43,995 nt of DNA from Candidatus Woesearchaeota archaeon (lineage in GTDB: Archaea; Nanobdellota; Nanobdellia; Woesearchaeales; UBA11576): assembly GCA_018668595.1 (NCBI GenBank), contig JABJCP010000016.1, positions 1 through 43,995 on the forward strand. Direction: 5' to 3'. Positions within the stretch are counted from its first letter, which is position 1, and each line of letters opens with the position of its first letter. Below, one piece after another: positions 22,801 through 29,808 of the stretch. A model generated the notes under the pieces. That model searched no databases and was not told the origin of the DNA. It worked only from the letters and a program-made list of their open reading frames with translations. A program made the translations under genes and the position numbers.

Positions 22801-24422
22801 CTGTGTCGTATAGCCGTGTTATTGATTGGTTCCCTGGGTTTGAATCATCTGGCAAACAAAAACTAACTCTTGTGTTTGATAACGGGTATAGACGACTTGC
22901 AAAAAGAGGAGTTCTCGACGTAAAAATAGAAAATAAAAAAGGCAGTTATCGTCATAAAAATGCAGGAAATTTTGTAGTTTCTGATGTTCAAGATAAAAAA
23001 CCTGAGCAAAAAAGGAAAACACCAAATACATCTAAAATTGAACAAAAACCTGAACAAAAACCTGAACAAAAACCTGAACAAAAACCCGACCAAAAACCTG
23101 TTAAAAATTTAGAAGAATTAACAGAGTTGTATAATTTACTAGAACAAACAGGAGTAAATCTTGAAAAAAGATATATGTATTCTAAGTCTAAGGCGAAGAA
23201 TTTAGCAAAGTCTGTTTTTAATGAAGCACAAAAACTTGGTTTAACACTTGACGTTTCAGTTTATAATACTAGAATTAGAGAACGTGTGTTGTCTTTAATG
23301 ATGGCGGAAGTTGAGTTGGCTAAGTCTAGTAAAAAAGAATTTGTTCCTAGATCAGACGCATATCAAAATTTTAAAAGTTGTTTTACAGACGTGAAAGCAA
23401 AAGACAGTGTTGCTAAAAGAGATAGGTTTATTTCAAATACATTTCGTGATTTAGTTTTATGGGGTGTGATTGAAAAAGCAGATGATCCTAATAAAGAAGG
23501 TAGGAAAGTTTATCGGATAAATTTGGATAGATATTTTACTCAAGAAAAAGGTGCTTCTGATATTTTAGAGGAGAAAACAAAAAAAGCAAAACCTAAGAAA
23601 AATTATTCTTCAAAAAAACCAAAAAAGTTCATGCCGGATAAAGAACAAATAGCATATATTCCTGGTGTTCTTTCTGTTAAACGTGCAGGAGATTTACTCG
23701 AGAAGATAATTAATCTTCAGGAAACTTATAGGGGATCCAAGGTTTCTGCAGGAGAGTTATTGATTGGTGCTTGTGCTGAAGCTGCAAAGCTTAATCTGTG
23801 TATTGACCCTTCGATTTATAGAAGTTTTGAAGTTATTAAAGAAAAGGATTTAATTAAAATGCTTGTGGAAGTTGAGGTTGCAAAGTATAGGAATGTACCT
23901 AGACCTAAAAAGAAAGCAGAAGAAAATTTATTAAAACTTTTCCCCAATATTGACGACAAAGCAGATTTAGTCAGAGACATTAATAATTCATTTTTGTTAT
24001 TATCTGCTATGAATTTTATAGAAAAAACCATCAGTTCTGAAAATAAAGGTATTGCACTTTACAAAACCAGTGAACTAAGAAAGATCGACAAGAAGGGCAA
24101 GAAGGTTTATGTCAGTAATTTTTATACTGGGGAGAAAAAGACTGATTTGGTAGCTAAGATAAATGGCGAAGCTGAAAAATTAGGACTAACTCTTCCAAAA
24201 TCTAATAACAATATTTATGATGTTGCAAAAAATCTCGCATACATTGCTGTTGCAAAGGGTTATGATACTTCTGCAAAAGTAGAAGAGTGTCTTAAAAAGG
24301 TTTTCCCGAATGTTGGTTTTAGTGAAGCAAATGGCACACTCAAATATTTGAATAGGATGGGTTTTATTAATGGAGATACAAAGAATCGTAATAAAACATA
24401 TGTAATTGTAAAAAAAGAATAA
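19890..24422 (+). CDS. 1510-residue coiled-coil protein with four C-terminal repeat domains
   Basis: A very large soluble protein with no signal or membrane helix. Residues 1-35 are K/G/N/S-rich. Residues about 38-112 resemble an acylphosphatase-like ferredoxin fold (LTGPIKGQKG...IRGAAINLGYAIQGSI...VELKSDAP) without the catalytic Arg/Asn. Long coiled coils lie at about 145-335 and 425-555, split by a compact helical segment (about 340-425). About 555-860 is mixed. From about 880 four related domains follow (880-1028, 1071-1224, 1254-1400, 1404-1510), each with EA-x-KLGL-x-LD-like and (V/I)EVAK helices and a winged-helix-like end. A KPEQ linker separates the first two. Composition is unlike SMC proteins (no ATP motifs). 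A structural or scaffolding role is inferred. Confidence 0.8.
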   Translation: MAKKGSGKKNGESEGKSKGNSNGNGNNNSANEQSELKSYSLKLTGPIKGQKGVPMNLIRTIRGAAINLGYAIQGSIISDKEVELKSDAPVDLITSWIETGKKKHRTIKNFLLGEIKIDKQPEVKNMANKSDSKKQIPKQNLSNQSVEDIIRATEKTKKRLQTELERLQQENREYLFSNEKLVTDLDAAKEQVSGFDAMYSVLESERNSLAKKAADFEENYAGQVSKNNELETKLSTAEGSLKTTTKLIETQGKKLENLTKQQKELKEKLEKKTNALKAAKSGSGVDLEEHSSIAATLEKMNQDVDAAKKLVAVSNSQADEYKAELGELKKSYEQLEKRTLGEADNALNILDGFFPGYSSAILAFGKLVDGNDPLKVKTPEFKSLRMIVSYLNGIFGDEAGNAAFYQYFLDENGTQRDGFNLIDRASALKRENNDLERQLENARKSSAAVEYKKTIKQLKDQLGKNAVNLSSLENELRSKDSYISSLESEKQVMEDSIDEAQTATDQAIKESKLIADRISDTKEQYAKLQQELDLAKKRVDLTEKSLESALGLYLYTQLPAVNQIAKDYGSLDDANFEALKNYAGRGFKSVIELIEPDLEKAGIKTRDLDELKNSVAEFSKPFEQTKQYEELSGAANIAEQRIAYRDSKVVELETLPDFVPADSKAALEMVIEAINVDQENAAISASKEAKEKYELSAKVYQDISEKLNAVENGSVLTQDQKDVVQFLKSKQASIPGIVLNSQDKNNYIVELLVPADDDSKNSSLFNEFQDTINLSKYNPEISFEPDFFKARYLVPKGDDNSKSREHTGVDVISEIGKVYSQSKSYLAGVGLDLLSLERVVFDGSDGDYLKSETPEDKTPPPLTSSKTSADSESTVALDPKTKFCALVENNDVAALCNILQLNGLDLTENYFGYEKSIGDLAESLCKGADEVGLVFDLNKYKFQRPEGWYGALAWMAIELEVAKEKDFSPRTVSYSRVIDWFPGFESSGKQKLTLVFDNGYRRLAKRGVLDVKIENKKGSYRHKNAGNFVVSDVQDKKPEQKRKTPNTSKIEQKPEQKPEQKPEQKPDQKPVKNLEELTELYNLLEQTGVNLEKRYMYSKSKAKNLAKSVFNEAQKLGLTLDVSVYNTRIRERVLSLMMAEVELAKSSKKEFVPRSDAYQNFKSCFTDVKAKDSVAKRDRFISNTFRDLVLWGVIEKADDPNKEGRKVYRINLDRYFTQEKGASDILEEKTKKAKPKKNYSSKKPKKFMPDKEQIAYIPGVLSVKRAGDLLEKIINLQETYRGSKVSAGELLIGACAEAAKLNLCIDPSIYRSFEVIKEKDLIKMLVEVEVAKYRNVPRPKKKAEENLLKLFPNIDDKADLVRDINNSFLLLSAMNFIEKTISSENKGIALYKTSELRKIDKKGKKVYVSNFYTGEKKTDLVAKINGEAEKLGLTLPKSNNNIYDVAKNLAYIAVAKGYDTSAKVEECLKKVFPNVGFSEANGTLKYLNRMGFINGDTKNRNKTYVIVKKE
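23038..23101 (+). repeat. 12-bp tandem repeat encoding KPEQ
   Basis: Four copies of AAACCTGAACAA, with small changes in the flanking units (AAACCCGACCAA), encode a K-P-E-Q linker inside the large coiled-coil gene. Near-identity at DNA level suggests slippage and variable length. Confidence 0.85.
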
Positions 24423-24464
24423 TTTAATCTAATAATAATTTAAACAAATTTTAGGAGTGGTAAA

Positions 24465-25028
24465 ATGAAAGATAAAAAATCAATAGGCAGTTCTGCACTT
24501 AGTTTATTAGTTGCAGCGTCTGTTTTAGTTGGCGCAACTCAAGAAACTAATGCTGAAACTCCAACACCAAATGAACCTTCTAAGGTAGTTGAAAAAAGTG
24601 ATTTTTGGGATGAGTATGATTCTGCACCAAATTTAGATGCTCTGTATTCGGCAAACGATTTTGTTGATCCATCAGATCCTAAGCATCCAGTGCCGTTTGG
24701 AATTCATGATATATCTGAGATGTATACTGTTGCAGTTAGTGGCGGTCAGGGTTTATTTGTCTATTCTGTTTACAAAGAAGGTAATCTCGACGCAGTTCTT
24801 GTTGATTACAAGTCAAGTAATCCTGCAGATGATGAACATGGTTATTCAGATGGCAAGATTGATGAAGTATTGTTTAAGGACAGTAAACTTTTAGTTGAGA
24901 GTAAAGGAATAATTGATATTGATAAATATTCTGTAAAGCGTCCTGCAAGGCACAGATCCTATTTAGAAGTTAAAGAATACCAAGCAATTGTTGATGGTGT
25001 TAATTTCGAAATGGGTTTTTGTGAGTAA
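24465..25028 (+). CDS. Secreted protein, unknown (187 aa)
   Basis: The N-terminus (MKDKKSIGSSALSLLVAASVLVGATQETNAE) is a Sec-type signal peptide with a likely cut near residue 30 after TNA. The mature protein is acidic, with no cysteine until the C-terminal GFCE, and contains DDEHGYSDGKIDEVLF, a loop rich in Asp/Gly that faintly resembles a calcium-binding or dockerin-like turn but is not canonical. It starts 42 bp after the 1510-residue gene with a GGAGTGG ribosome site, so both are probably one transcript. It is tail-to-tail with the U32 gene, 3 bp apart. Function unknown. Confidence 0.7.
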   Translation: MKDKKSIGSSALSLLVAASVLVGATQETNAETPTPNEPSKVVEKSDFWDEYDSAPNLDALYSANDFVDPSDPKHPVPFGIHDISEMYTVAVSGGQGLFVYSVYKEGNLDAVLVDYKSSNPADDEHGYSDGKIDEVLFKDSKLLVESKGIIDIDKYSVKRPARHRSYLEVKEYQAIVDGVNFEMGFCE

Positions 25029-25031
25029 AGG

Positions 25032-26990
25032 TTAAATAACTCCTTTATCCCAGTGACCTTTAGTAAATTGTTTTTTTTGTTCTTTTTTTATTTCTGTTAT
25101 TTTTCTGTCAAGTATATTTCTATATAATTTTGTTGTGTGGGCAATGTTTTGAGTTAAATCTAGAAATATTGTGTTAATATTTAGTTTGAATAATTCATTT
25201 ATTCGTTCGAGAAGTCCTAGTTCTACACTGTTTAAAATTTGATAATAATAATTAGTATGAGTTTTTGTTCTAGTAGCTTCTTGTCTTACAGGAAATGTGT
25301 ATTTTTTTTCATCGGTTAGTGTTTTTGGCAGCTTTTGATATTTTGTGTTCATTAAAACAATTCTTCCATGAACCATTACTCCAAATTTGTTGTTTTGAAA
25401 TTGTTTTAAATCTTTTAAACTCAGTTCTGGAGAAATTATAGGAGTTGTGTTTTCATATTTTTTGTAATATTCTAAATCTAGATCGTTAAATACATTATTT
25501 GAATAATCAAGGTACAAATTTAACTCTTTGTTGGATTTTAAAGCAGCATATGCTCCTAAATTTCCGACGAGAATATCTTTTATTTGATGTTTTTCAATTA
25601 GTTCTATTGCTTGCTTTATTTCTTCATCATTTAGTATGATTGGAATATATGCTCCAAACTTTTCTTCAAAATCATGTTCAAATATATTATAAAATACATG
25701 ATCTGCGCCTGTTTTTATTGCTTCAAGTCCATCTGTTTTAGAATGAACTCTTACAAGCAATTCTTTTTTAGAAATTGTGTTATTAGTTTCTTTGATTTCA
25801 AATATTTTTGATTTGATATCTTCAAGTTTCCTTTTTTCATTTTCAATTGGTTTATTTTTTTCAAAGTTAATTCTTTTTGGTCTTTTCAATGTTGATGTTT
25901 TGTAAATATTGGTTTCAGGGTTTGCTCGAATAAATATATTTACTGTTTCTCCTTTTTTTGCAAAGTCAACTTGTGTTCTTCTGTTTTCAATTCTTTTTAT
26001 TATTGCTCCATCTATTCTATTTTTTAGCCAGATTCCAATTCCATCATCAATTTCTATATCTTCTTCAAGTTTTATTTGTCCATCTTCTCTTATTGTTCCT
26101 AAAAATAAACCTCTTGATTTTCCACTGTCTGAGGATATTATTTCTTTTTCTTTTGAATAATATCCTTGTGTAAATCCTCGATTAAATGCTAGTTCTAATT
26201 CTTTGAATAATTCGTTGTTAAGTTTGAAGTCTCTTTTGTAATATGAGTCTATTGCGCTGCGATAAAACTTTGCTGCAGCCTCGACGTAATTTATACTTCT
26301 TACTCGCCCTTCAATTTTAAGTGATACAATTCCCATTTCAATTATTTCAGGTATTTTTTTTGCAAGGCATAAGTCTTTCATACTTAGTAAATATTCTCCA
26401 TTATACTTTTTTCTGCAAGGCTGAGCACATAGTCCTCGATTTCCAGATCTGCCTCCTAGACAACTTGAGAATAAACACTTCCCGCTGTAACTAAAACATT
26501 GTGCTCCGTGTATAAATATTTCTGCATCTTTTTTTCCAGATAATTTTTTAATTTCATCAGAACTCAACTCTCGAGGCAATATTATTCTATCTGCATTTTT
26601 TACTAGTTCTAAGAAATTTGTATTATTTATTCCTGCTTGTGTTGATATATGAACTTCCATTTCTGGAAAAGTTTCTTTAATTATGTTTAGTAGTGCTATA
26701 TCTTGTATTATTATTGCATCTGTTCCTGCTAGATATATTTGTTTTAGTGTTTCAAAGAATTTGGTTATTTCTGAATTTTTAATTAGTATATTTAGTGTGC
26801 AGTAAACCTTGACTCCGCGCTCATGTGCATACAATACTACTTTGTCTAGTTCATCAAGTTCAAAATTATCTGCTCGTCTGCGGGCATTAAATTCCTTAAC
26901 TCCTAGATAAACAGCATCTGCTCCATTGTTTATTGCAGCTTTTAGCAAATCCCAGTTTCCTGCAGGTAATAATAATTCAATTTTGTTCAT
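25032..26990 (-). CDS. U32-family protein (RNA-hydroxylation/peptidase-like)
   Basis: A 652-residue U32 protein. It opens with IELLLPAGNWDLLKAAINNGADAVYLG, continues with a TIM-barrel core, and has the U32 signature EIFIHGAQCFSYSGKC...GGRSGNRGLCAQPCRKKY (about 155-195), whose cysteines bind iron-sulphur in characterised members. The second half corresponds to the longer C-terminal extension of YhcS/RlhA-type proteins. Once called collagenase-like peptidases, bacterial homologues (RlhA, TrhP) act in tRNA or rRNA hydroxylation; the archaeal substrate is unknown. A TATA box (about 27062-27070 on the minus strand) lies about 75 bp upstream, back-to-back with the ATPase promoter. Confidence 0.9.
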   Translation of the reverse strand: MNKIELLLPAGNWDLLKAAINNGADAVYLGVKEFNARRRADNFELDELDKVVLYAHERGVKVYCTLNILIKNSEITKFFETLKQIYLAGTDAIIIQDIALLNIIKETFPEMEVHISTQAGINNTNFLELVKNADRIILPRELSSDEIKKLSGKKDAEIFIHGAQCFSYSGKCLFSSCLGGRSGNRGLCAQPCRKKYNGEYLLSMKDLCLAKKIPEIIEMGIVSLKIEGRVRSINYVEAAAKFYRSAIDSYYKRDFKLNNELFKELELAFNRGFTQGYYSKEKEIISSDSGKSRGLFLGTIREDGQIKLEEDIEIDDGIGIWLKNRIDGAIIKRIENRRTQVDFAKKGETVNIFIRANPETNIYKTSTLKRPKRINFEKNKPIENEKRKLEDIKSKIFEIKETNNTISKKELLVRVHSKTDGLEAIKTGADHVFYNIFEHDFEEKFGAYIPIILNDEEIKQAIELIEKHQIKDILVGNLGAYAALKSNKELNLYLDYSNNVFNDLDLEYYKKYENTTPIISPELSLKDLKQFQNNKFGVMVHGRIVLMNTKYQKLPKTLTDEKKYTFPVRQEATRTKTHTNYYYQILNSVELGLLERINELFKLNINTIFLDLTQNIAHTTKLYRNILDRKITEIKKEQKKQFTKGHWDKGVI

Positions 26991-27094
26991 TTAGCTTAGA
27001 ATTTCGTTGCTCTTTTTAATATTTGTTTTAATTGTTCTCCTGGTTTTGTGTGCGAGGCAGGGTATAAAGTATGATCTCCTATTTAGTGTAGGCA

Positions 27095-27149
27095 AAAATT
27101 GTTCATTCTAAATGAACAATTTTATCTATTTTTATTCATTTCAAATGAA
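27095..27149 (+). promoter_or_regulatory. Two tandem palindromic operators upstream of a TATA box
   Basis: Site 1 (27095-27123) is a perfect 13-bp inverted repeat with a 3-base centre (AAAATTGTTCATT-CTA-AATGAACAATTTT). Site 2 (27135-27149) is TTCATTT-C-AAATGAA. Their cores match at 13 of 15 bases and are exactly 33 bp apart, about three helical turns. Site 2 abuts the TATA box (CATTTATATAC, 27152-27162) of the ATPase gene. This geometry is typical of cooperative binding by a dimeric regulator. Confidence 0.7.
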
Positions 27150-27183
27150 AACATTTATATACTGGTTAGTGTTATTTATAAAT

Positions 27184-28446
27184 ATGATATCGAAAGATAA
27201 GCTAAAACAGGTTCTTATAGAACAGAGAATAAGCATTCTGAATAAAGAACTAGGATTAGAACGGAATGTTTTAGATTTAGTTGGTAAAAAAATCAAATTG
27301 CCTCATGTTGTTGTAATTACTGGTCTGCGTAGAAGTGGAAAATCAACTCTTTTAAGACAAATAATAAACAAGCATTATTCTGATGAAGATTTTTATTATA
27401 TTAATTTTGAAGATGAACGTTTATTTAATTTTAAAGCAGAAAATTTCAATTTAATTTATGAAACTTTAATGGAGTTGTTTGGAGATAAAAAAACTTTTTT
27501 CATTGATGAAATTCAAAATATAAACAATTTTGAGACATTTGTTAGAAGATTTTACAATTCAGGTTTTAAGTTTTTTATTACTGGTTCAAGTGCTAATTTA
27601 TTGAGTAAAGAAATAGGCACAAAATTAACTGGGCGGCATGTAGATATTGTTGTTAAACCTTTTTCATTTAATGAGTTTTTAAGATTCAAAAAGTATGCTT
27701 TTAAACCTGCAGATTTATTTGAATCAAAACGACGCGTTGAATTAAAAAAACTATTTGCAGAGTTTTTAGTTTCTGGAGGGATGCCTGAATATTTAATTTA
27801 TTCGGATCCTGAAGTTTTAATAAGAGTGTATGAAGATATTGTTATCAAAGATATAGCTGCGAGATATTCTCTTGATAATGTTTCACAAATAAAAGAATTA
27901 TATCAATATTTGATCACTACTTTCTCCCAGAAGTTTAGTTATAATTCTCTAAAAAAATTCATTAAAATAAATAGTGTTAATACTATCAAAAAATATATTG
28001 ATTTTTTAGAGAGAACTTATTTTATTGACCAAATAACTAAATTTGATTATAGCTTGAAAAAACAATTAATGAATCATAAAAAAATTTATGTTGTTGATAA
28101 TTGGTTTATTAATAATATTTCTTTGAAATTCACTCATGACTTTGGTTGGTTACTTGAAAACTTGGTTTTTTTAAATTTGAAGAGTGGAGGAACTATTTTT
28201 TATTATTCAGATAAGTTCGAATGTGATTTTGTTGTTGTAGAAAAGAAAAAGGTAGTTTCAGCAATCCAAGTTTGTTGGACATTGTCTAATTCTAATAATT
28301 CTCGTGAAGTGAATGGTTTGTTGGAAGCAATGAAGAAATTTAAACTTAAAGAAGGATTTATTTTAACTAATGATCAAGAAGATGAGTTTATTGTTGATAA
28401 TAAAAAAATAATTGTTAAGCCTGTGTGGAAATGGTTATTAGAATGA
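27184..28446 (+). CDS. AAA+ ATPase with DUF4143-type C-terminal domain
   Basis: A 420-residue protein from ATG 27184. An upstream in-frame ATG at 27112 lies inside an operator palindrome and before the TATA box, so 27184, 25-30 bases after the TATA box, is preferred (leaderless). The AAA_14 part has Walker A VITGLRRSGKSTLLR, then FYYINFEDERL, Walker B KTFFIDEIQN, sensor FFITGSSANLL and RHVDIVVKPFSFNEFL. The C-terminal part (from about 250) has the nuclease-like DUF4143 pattern ENLVFLNLKSGG...YYSDKFECDFVVVEKKKVVSAIQVCW, ending with ILTNDQEDE. These are widespread archaeal ATPases of unclear function; some are linked to mobile elements or toxin-antitoxin-like behaviour. Confidence 0.9.
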   Translation: MISKDKLKQVLIEQRISILNKELGLERNVLDLVGKKIKLPHVVVITGLRRSGKSTLLRQIINKHYSDEDFYYINFEDERLFNFKAENFNLIYETLMELFGDKKTFFIDEIQNINNFETFVRRFYNSGFKFFITGSSANLLSKEIGTKLTGRHVDIVVKPFSFNEFLRFKKYAFKPADLFESKRRVELKKLFAEFLVSGGMPEYLIYSDPEVLIRVYEDIVIKDIAARYSLDNVSQIKELYQYLITTFSQKFSYNSLKKFIKINSVNTIKKYIDFLERTYFIDQITKFDYSLKKQLMNHKKIYVVDNWFINNISLKFTHDFGWLLENLVFLNLKSGGTIFYYSDKFECDFVVVEKKKVVSAIQVCWTLSNSNNSREVNGLLEAMKKFKLKEGFILTNDQEDEFIVDNKKIIVKPVWKWLLE

Positions 28447-28655
28447 GTTTATTCTAGTTTCTCGGTTTAATTCATTTTTATTCTGTTTTTAATGCTATTT
28501 CTGGCGCTTTGCGGTTTATTGATATTTTGTGTCTGAGCATTATTTGTTCATTTTGTAATTTTTTGCGTATTTGTTTTATTCCCTTTGGTGTTAAGTTTTT
28601 TTTGTATGTTTAAAAATATAATATTATATCTTCAAGAATATTCTTTAATTAGATT

Positions 28656-29012
28656 TTACTTCTTTCTCATGTAAAAGTCAGGTTCTCTTCCGATAAACAT
28701 GTCTTCTAGAGATTCTACTTTTATTTTTCCTTCAGCACCTTTTCTATGTACAAAGTTATTTTCACCTATTTTTATTGCTGTGTGTGCTGCGACGTAGCGT
28801 CCATCATTCCATATTGCAATAGATCCTACAGGTCCGGTTTCGTTTCTTTCGTATCTGTTTTTTTCACATTCTAAAAAAAACTGTTTTGGGTCAAAGTCAC
28901 AATCTTGTTCAATAAACCCTAATAAATATAGTGATGTTCCTCTGCAGTTTTTTCCTAAGTTATTTTTATCAGTTATTAGTTTATATCTTTCATCTATTTC
29001 TTCTATTGTCAT
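28656..29012 (-). CDS. NlpC/P60- or papain-fold-like protein (118 aa)
   Basis: A 118-residue protein with a compact Cys-His arrangement: Cys23 in KNCRGTSLYLLGF, then GPVGSIAIWND, then His77 in RYVAAHTAIKI, and possibly His89 in NFVHRKG. The spacing and the hydrophobic helix behind the cysteine suit a small NlpC/P60-like or related papain-fold peptidase or amidase. No signal peptide, so it acts inside the cell or is not classically secreted. It starts 12 bp after an Lrp regulator gene on the same strand and is presumably co-transcribed and regulated by it. The fold call is moderate inference. Confidence 0.6.
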   Translation of the reverse strand: MTIEEIDERYKLITDKNNLGKNCRGTSLYLLGFIEQDCDFDPKQFFLECEKNRYERNETGPVGSIAIWNDGRYVAAHTAIKIGENNFVHRKGAEGKIKVESLEDMFIGREPDFYMRKK

Positions 29013-29024
29013 ACGTGACCCTCT

Positions 29025-29453
29025 TTATCCCATTAAATATCCTTCTCTTTTTATTTCGTTTTTTGTTACAAATTCTTCTATATTTCTAATATCATATTGT
29101 TTTAGCATGGTTATCATATGGTCTAGTTCTTTTAGTTCTTTGAATACTACTTCTAGTAAAAAATCATATCCGCTATTTAGTTCATAGATTGAATTTATGT
29201 TTTGGTTGTGTACTAAATATTCTTTTACTCTTTCTTTTTGTGTTCCGCACTTGATTATCATATGCACACTATTTAGCCCTAATTTTTGAAAGTCTATTAG
29301 TGCTGTGAATTTTTTTACTGCCTCTTTTTCAAATCTCTTTACTTTATCGTGTATTGTTGATATGGGCATGTTTAGCTCTCTACCAATTACACTTAGATTT
29401 TTTCTCGCATCGCCTCGTAGATGCGATAATATTTGTATAGATTTTTCATCCAT
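29025..29453 (-). CDS. Lrp/AsnC-family transcriptional regulator
   Basis: A 142-residue Lrp-type regulator. The HTH lies at about 5-50 (IQILSHLRGDARKNLSVIGR, then ISTIHDKVKRFEKE), and a RAM-like domain follows (VHMIIKCGTQKERVKEYLV...YDFLLEVVFKELKELDHMI). Strong ribosome site GGAGGGGTGA lies before the ATG. It precedes the papain-fold gene by 12 bp and is divergent from the 537-residue gene, so the 355-bp region between them may hold its binding sites. Ligand not deducible. Confidence 0.9.
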   Translation of the reverse strand: MDEKSIQILSHLRGDARKNLSVIGRELNMPISTIHDKVKRFEKEAVKKFTALIDFQKLGLNSVHMIIKCGTQKERVKEYLVHNQNINSIYELNSGYDFLLEVVFKELKELDHMITMLKQYDIRNIEEFVTKNEIKREGYLMG

Positions 29454-29808
29454 CTTATTTGTTCACCCCTCCCTTCTTCAGTTTTTATCTGGGTTCTCGA
29501 TTAGAGCCCCATAAAGATAAATCTACTTGTTGATTTACGCTTATCAAATTAGTACTGCTAGTGCCCTGGCTATAATTTTTTGGTGCCAGTTAAAGTCAGA
29601 GCTTGCAGTTAGGATTTGAGATTGTACAACTAAATCTCTTTCATTATGTCAGAGCAATCCTGACATATAAAGATTATTCTCGTAATAATTCTGATTGTTT
29701 CAGAAATTCCCTGAACCATTTATAAAAGAATGCTATGGGTGTATATTTTCCGACGTTTTCCTGAAACAGAAATGTTTATATATTCCTGAACCACTACTAT
29801 TTTGTAAT
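29454..29808. promoter_or_regulatory. Divergent regulatory region with hairpins and TTCCTGAAC repeats
   Basis: This 355-bp gap holds a hairpin GGGTTCT-CGATT-AGAGCCC (29491-29509, one G-T pair), a perfect 8-bp palindrome TATGTCAG-N7-CTGACATA (29645-29667), and three related repeats: ATTCCCTGAACCA (29706), TTTTCCTGAAACA (29756) and ATTCCTGAACCA (29782). The first repeat abuts TATA-like TTTATAAAAG (29719); the third directly follows TATA box TTTATATA (29775-29782), which serves the start at 29809. Confidence 0.55.

Noticed and set aside
23038-23101. Possible CRISPR-like repeats
   Set aside because: Contiguous 12-bp in-frame units without spacers; a coding linker repeat.
24780-24880. EF-hand in the 187-residue secreted protein
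   Set aside because: The Asp-rich loop lacks the canonical 1-3-5-12 ligand pattern.
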